Source: Paraburkholderia solisilvae
GTDB lineage: Bacteria > Pseudomonadota > Gammaproteobacteria > Burkholderiales > Burkholderiaceae
Reading direction: 5' to 3'
Assembly (NCBI RefSeq): GCF_902859875.1
Contig: NZ_CADIKF010000006.1
Span: forward strand, 62,001-126,000
DNA length: 64,000 nt
The position numbers were made by a program, and so were the translations under genes. The notes under the pieces are model-generated. The model saw only the letters and a list, made by a program, of their open reading frames with translations. It searched no databases and had not been told where the DNA came from. Shown one piece after another: positions 62,895-64,000 of this stretch (position 1 is its first letter; each line of letters opens with the position of its first letter).

Positions 62895-64000
62895 TTATGA
62901 AGCGGACTTCGCCGCGTCGCTCATCGACACGGCGTGCGGGGTGACGCTGTCGCCCGGACGGGCGCGCTGGATGCCGTTCACGACGATCCGCTCGCCGGCG
63001 TCGAGACCGGAGGCGACCGCGCGCAAGTTGCCATGCAGGCCGCCGAGCCGGATTTCGCGGTACTGGACCTTGTTCGATGCATCGACGACCAGCACGTATT
63101 TCTTTGCCTGATCGGTGCCGATGGCCGCGTCGTCGACGAGAATCGCCGGATGCGGCGCGCCGCCGCCGACCTTCAGGCGGGCATAGAGGCCGGGCACCAG
63201 CGTGCCGTCCGCGTTGTCGAAGCTCGCGCGCACGCGGATCGTGCCCGACGACGTATCGAGGCGGTTGTCGACCGACGCGATCTCGCCGTAGCGCGAGTAG
63301 CCGGTTTCGTCGGCAAGGCCGAGCGACACCGGCACCTTCGCGTTGCGCTCGTGCCCGAGGTATTGCAGATAGGTTTGTTCGTCGACGTCGAACGATGCGT
63401 AGATCGGCGACACGGAGACGAGCGTGGTGAGCACCGGTGCATTGGCGCCCACCGATACGACGTTGCCGGGCGTCAGTTCCGCACGCGACACGCGGCCGGA
63501 GACCGGCGCGGCGATGGTCGTGTAACCGAGGTTGACCTGCGCTGCTTCGAGCGCGGCCTGTGCGGCTTTTACGCCGGCATCGGCTACGCGCGACGCGTTC
63601 TGCTTTTCGTCGTAGTCGCGTTTCGCGATCGCATTGTCGGCGAGCAGCCGATCGGCGCGGGCGGCGTCGGTCGACGTGTAGAGAGCGCGTGCTTTCGCGG
63701 CGGCGAGTTGCGCGGCGGCGCGGTCGACTTCAGCCTGATACGGACGCGGATCGATCGTAAACAGCGCGTCGCCTTTCCTGACCAGCGCGCCGTCCTTGAA
63801 GTGCACCGCGACGATCGTGCCGGGGACGAGCGGGCGCACGTCGATATGGTCGATGGCTTCGAGGCGGCCCGAATAGCTCTGCCAGTCGGTAATCGATTCA
63901 TTCAGCACGGTGGCGACGTCCACTTGCGCAGCCGGCGGCGGCGCATCCGCCGCACGGGCGCTGGAGACGGGACCGGCATCGCGCTCATGCAGCATGAGGC
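62895..64000 (-). CDS. RND periplasmic adaptor subunit (probably truncated by window edge)
   Basis: The membrane-fusion protein linking pump and outer-membrane channel. Visible domains are the lipoyl half-motif DHIDVRPLVPGTIVAVHFKDGALVRKGD, the alpha-hairpin (residues about 90-150), the second lipoyl half AAPVSGRVSRAELTPGNVV, and the beta-barrel/membrane-proximal part ending near GERIVVNGIQRARPGD. A start at ATG 63995 (366 residues) would give no signal peptide or lipobox. The frame is open to the edge, so the true start probably lies beyond 64000. First gene of the operon; its regulator is outside the window. Confidence 0.9.
   Translation of the reverse strand, partial: LMLHERDAGPVSSARAADAPPPAAQVDVATVLNESITDWQSYSGRLEAIDHIDVRPLVPGTIVAVHFKDGALVRKGDALFTIDPRPYQAEVDRAAAQLAAAKARALYTSTDAARADRLLADNAIAKRDYDEKQNASRVADAGVKAAQAALEAAQVNLGYTTIAAPVSGRVSRAELTPGNVVSVGANAPVLTTLVSVSPIYASFDVDEQTYLQYLGHERNAKVPVSLGLADETGYSRYGEIASVDNRLDTSSGTIRVRASFDNADGTLVPGLYARLKVGGGAPHPAILVDDAAIGTDQAKKYVLVVDASNKVQYREIRLGGLHGNLRAVASGLDAGERIVVNGIQRARPGDSVTPHAVSMSDAAKSAS

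Noticed and set aside
59569-63111. A 1180-codon open frame on the + strand opposite the RND pump
   Set aside because: It is antisense to a clear HAE1 pump, with Arg/His-rich composition typical of the reverse frame of high-GC genes and no motifs.
1-64000. tRNA, rRNA, CRISPR arrays, prophage and complete insertion sequences
   Set aside because: Looked for by eye on both strands; no TPsiC-type tRNA signatures, no evenly spaced direct repeats with unique spacers, and no transposase, integrase or phage structural genes were recognised.

Overview
The window reads as a stretch of the main chromosome of a beta-proteobacterium of the Burkholderia/Paraburkholderia group. The basis is the high GC content with G/C-ending codons, the gene orders lptD-surA-pdxA-rsmA and miaB-phoH-ybeY-corC-lnt-glyQ-glyS-gmhB-plsC, the Porin_4-type porin, an FMN riboswitch ahead of ribB, and many LysR regulators. 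I saw no rRNA, tRNA, CRISPR array, prophage or intact insertion sequence.

Layout. 1-3405: end of an lptD-like gene, then surA, pdxA and rsmA in one + strand operon (outer-membrane biogenesis, vitamin B6, rRNA methylation). 3406-8605: a structured leader and a trimeric autotransporter adhesin, a porin and glyoxalase I. 8606-8937: a 10-bp minisatellite. 8938-21573: a long minus-strand housekeeping block (miaB, phoH, ybeY, chaC, corC, lnt, glyQ, glyS, gmhB, plsC, a YgjP-type metallopeptidase) covering tRNA modification, ribosome maturation, glycyl-tRNA synthesis and envelope lipid, lipoprotein and LPS-core steps. 21574-25529: LysR regulator, VOC protein, MFS exporter and an XRE-cupin regulator with operator-like palindromes. 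25530-27546: FMN riboswitch, ribB and a HAD phosphatase.

27674-33004 is the glycerol catabolism locus (glpK, glpD, GlpR operators, glpR) with two small genes of unknown function inside it. 33448-41717 is mixed: an acyl-ACP-desaturase-like diiron protein, an FMN-binding PPOX protein, a RhlE-type helicase, a PAQR membrane protein, a cytochrome c pair and a CopD-like membrane protein sharing a control region with a repeated palindrome, plus two small proteins. 42009-44146 is a galactonate pair (dgoD and a GntR regulator whose expected start codon reads ATC). 44302-48007 is a tartrate/malate module (LysR, dehydrogenase, MFS transporter).

48061-52686 is the least understood part: a TPR plus ATP-grasp protein of unknown substrate, divergent from a SerC paralogue, a SAM methyltransferase and an ArsI-like C-As lyase. 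52670-57981 has a stand-alone PrpF isomerase and a DHA2-type MFS exporter flanked by two closely related LysR regulators. 58092-64000 is a minus-strand RND efflux operon (adaptor, MexF/CeoB-like pump, NodT-type outer-membrane factor); the adaptor appears to run off the window edge.

Recurrent non-coding features are short tandem repeats with 10-12 bp units in gaps behind genes, and candidate operators for nearly every local regulator. All function calls rest on motifs, length and gene order read by eye; no database search was run.
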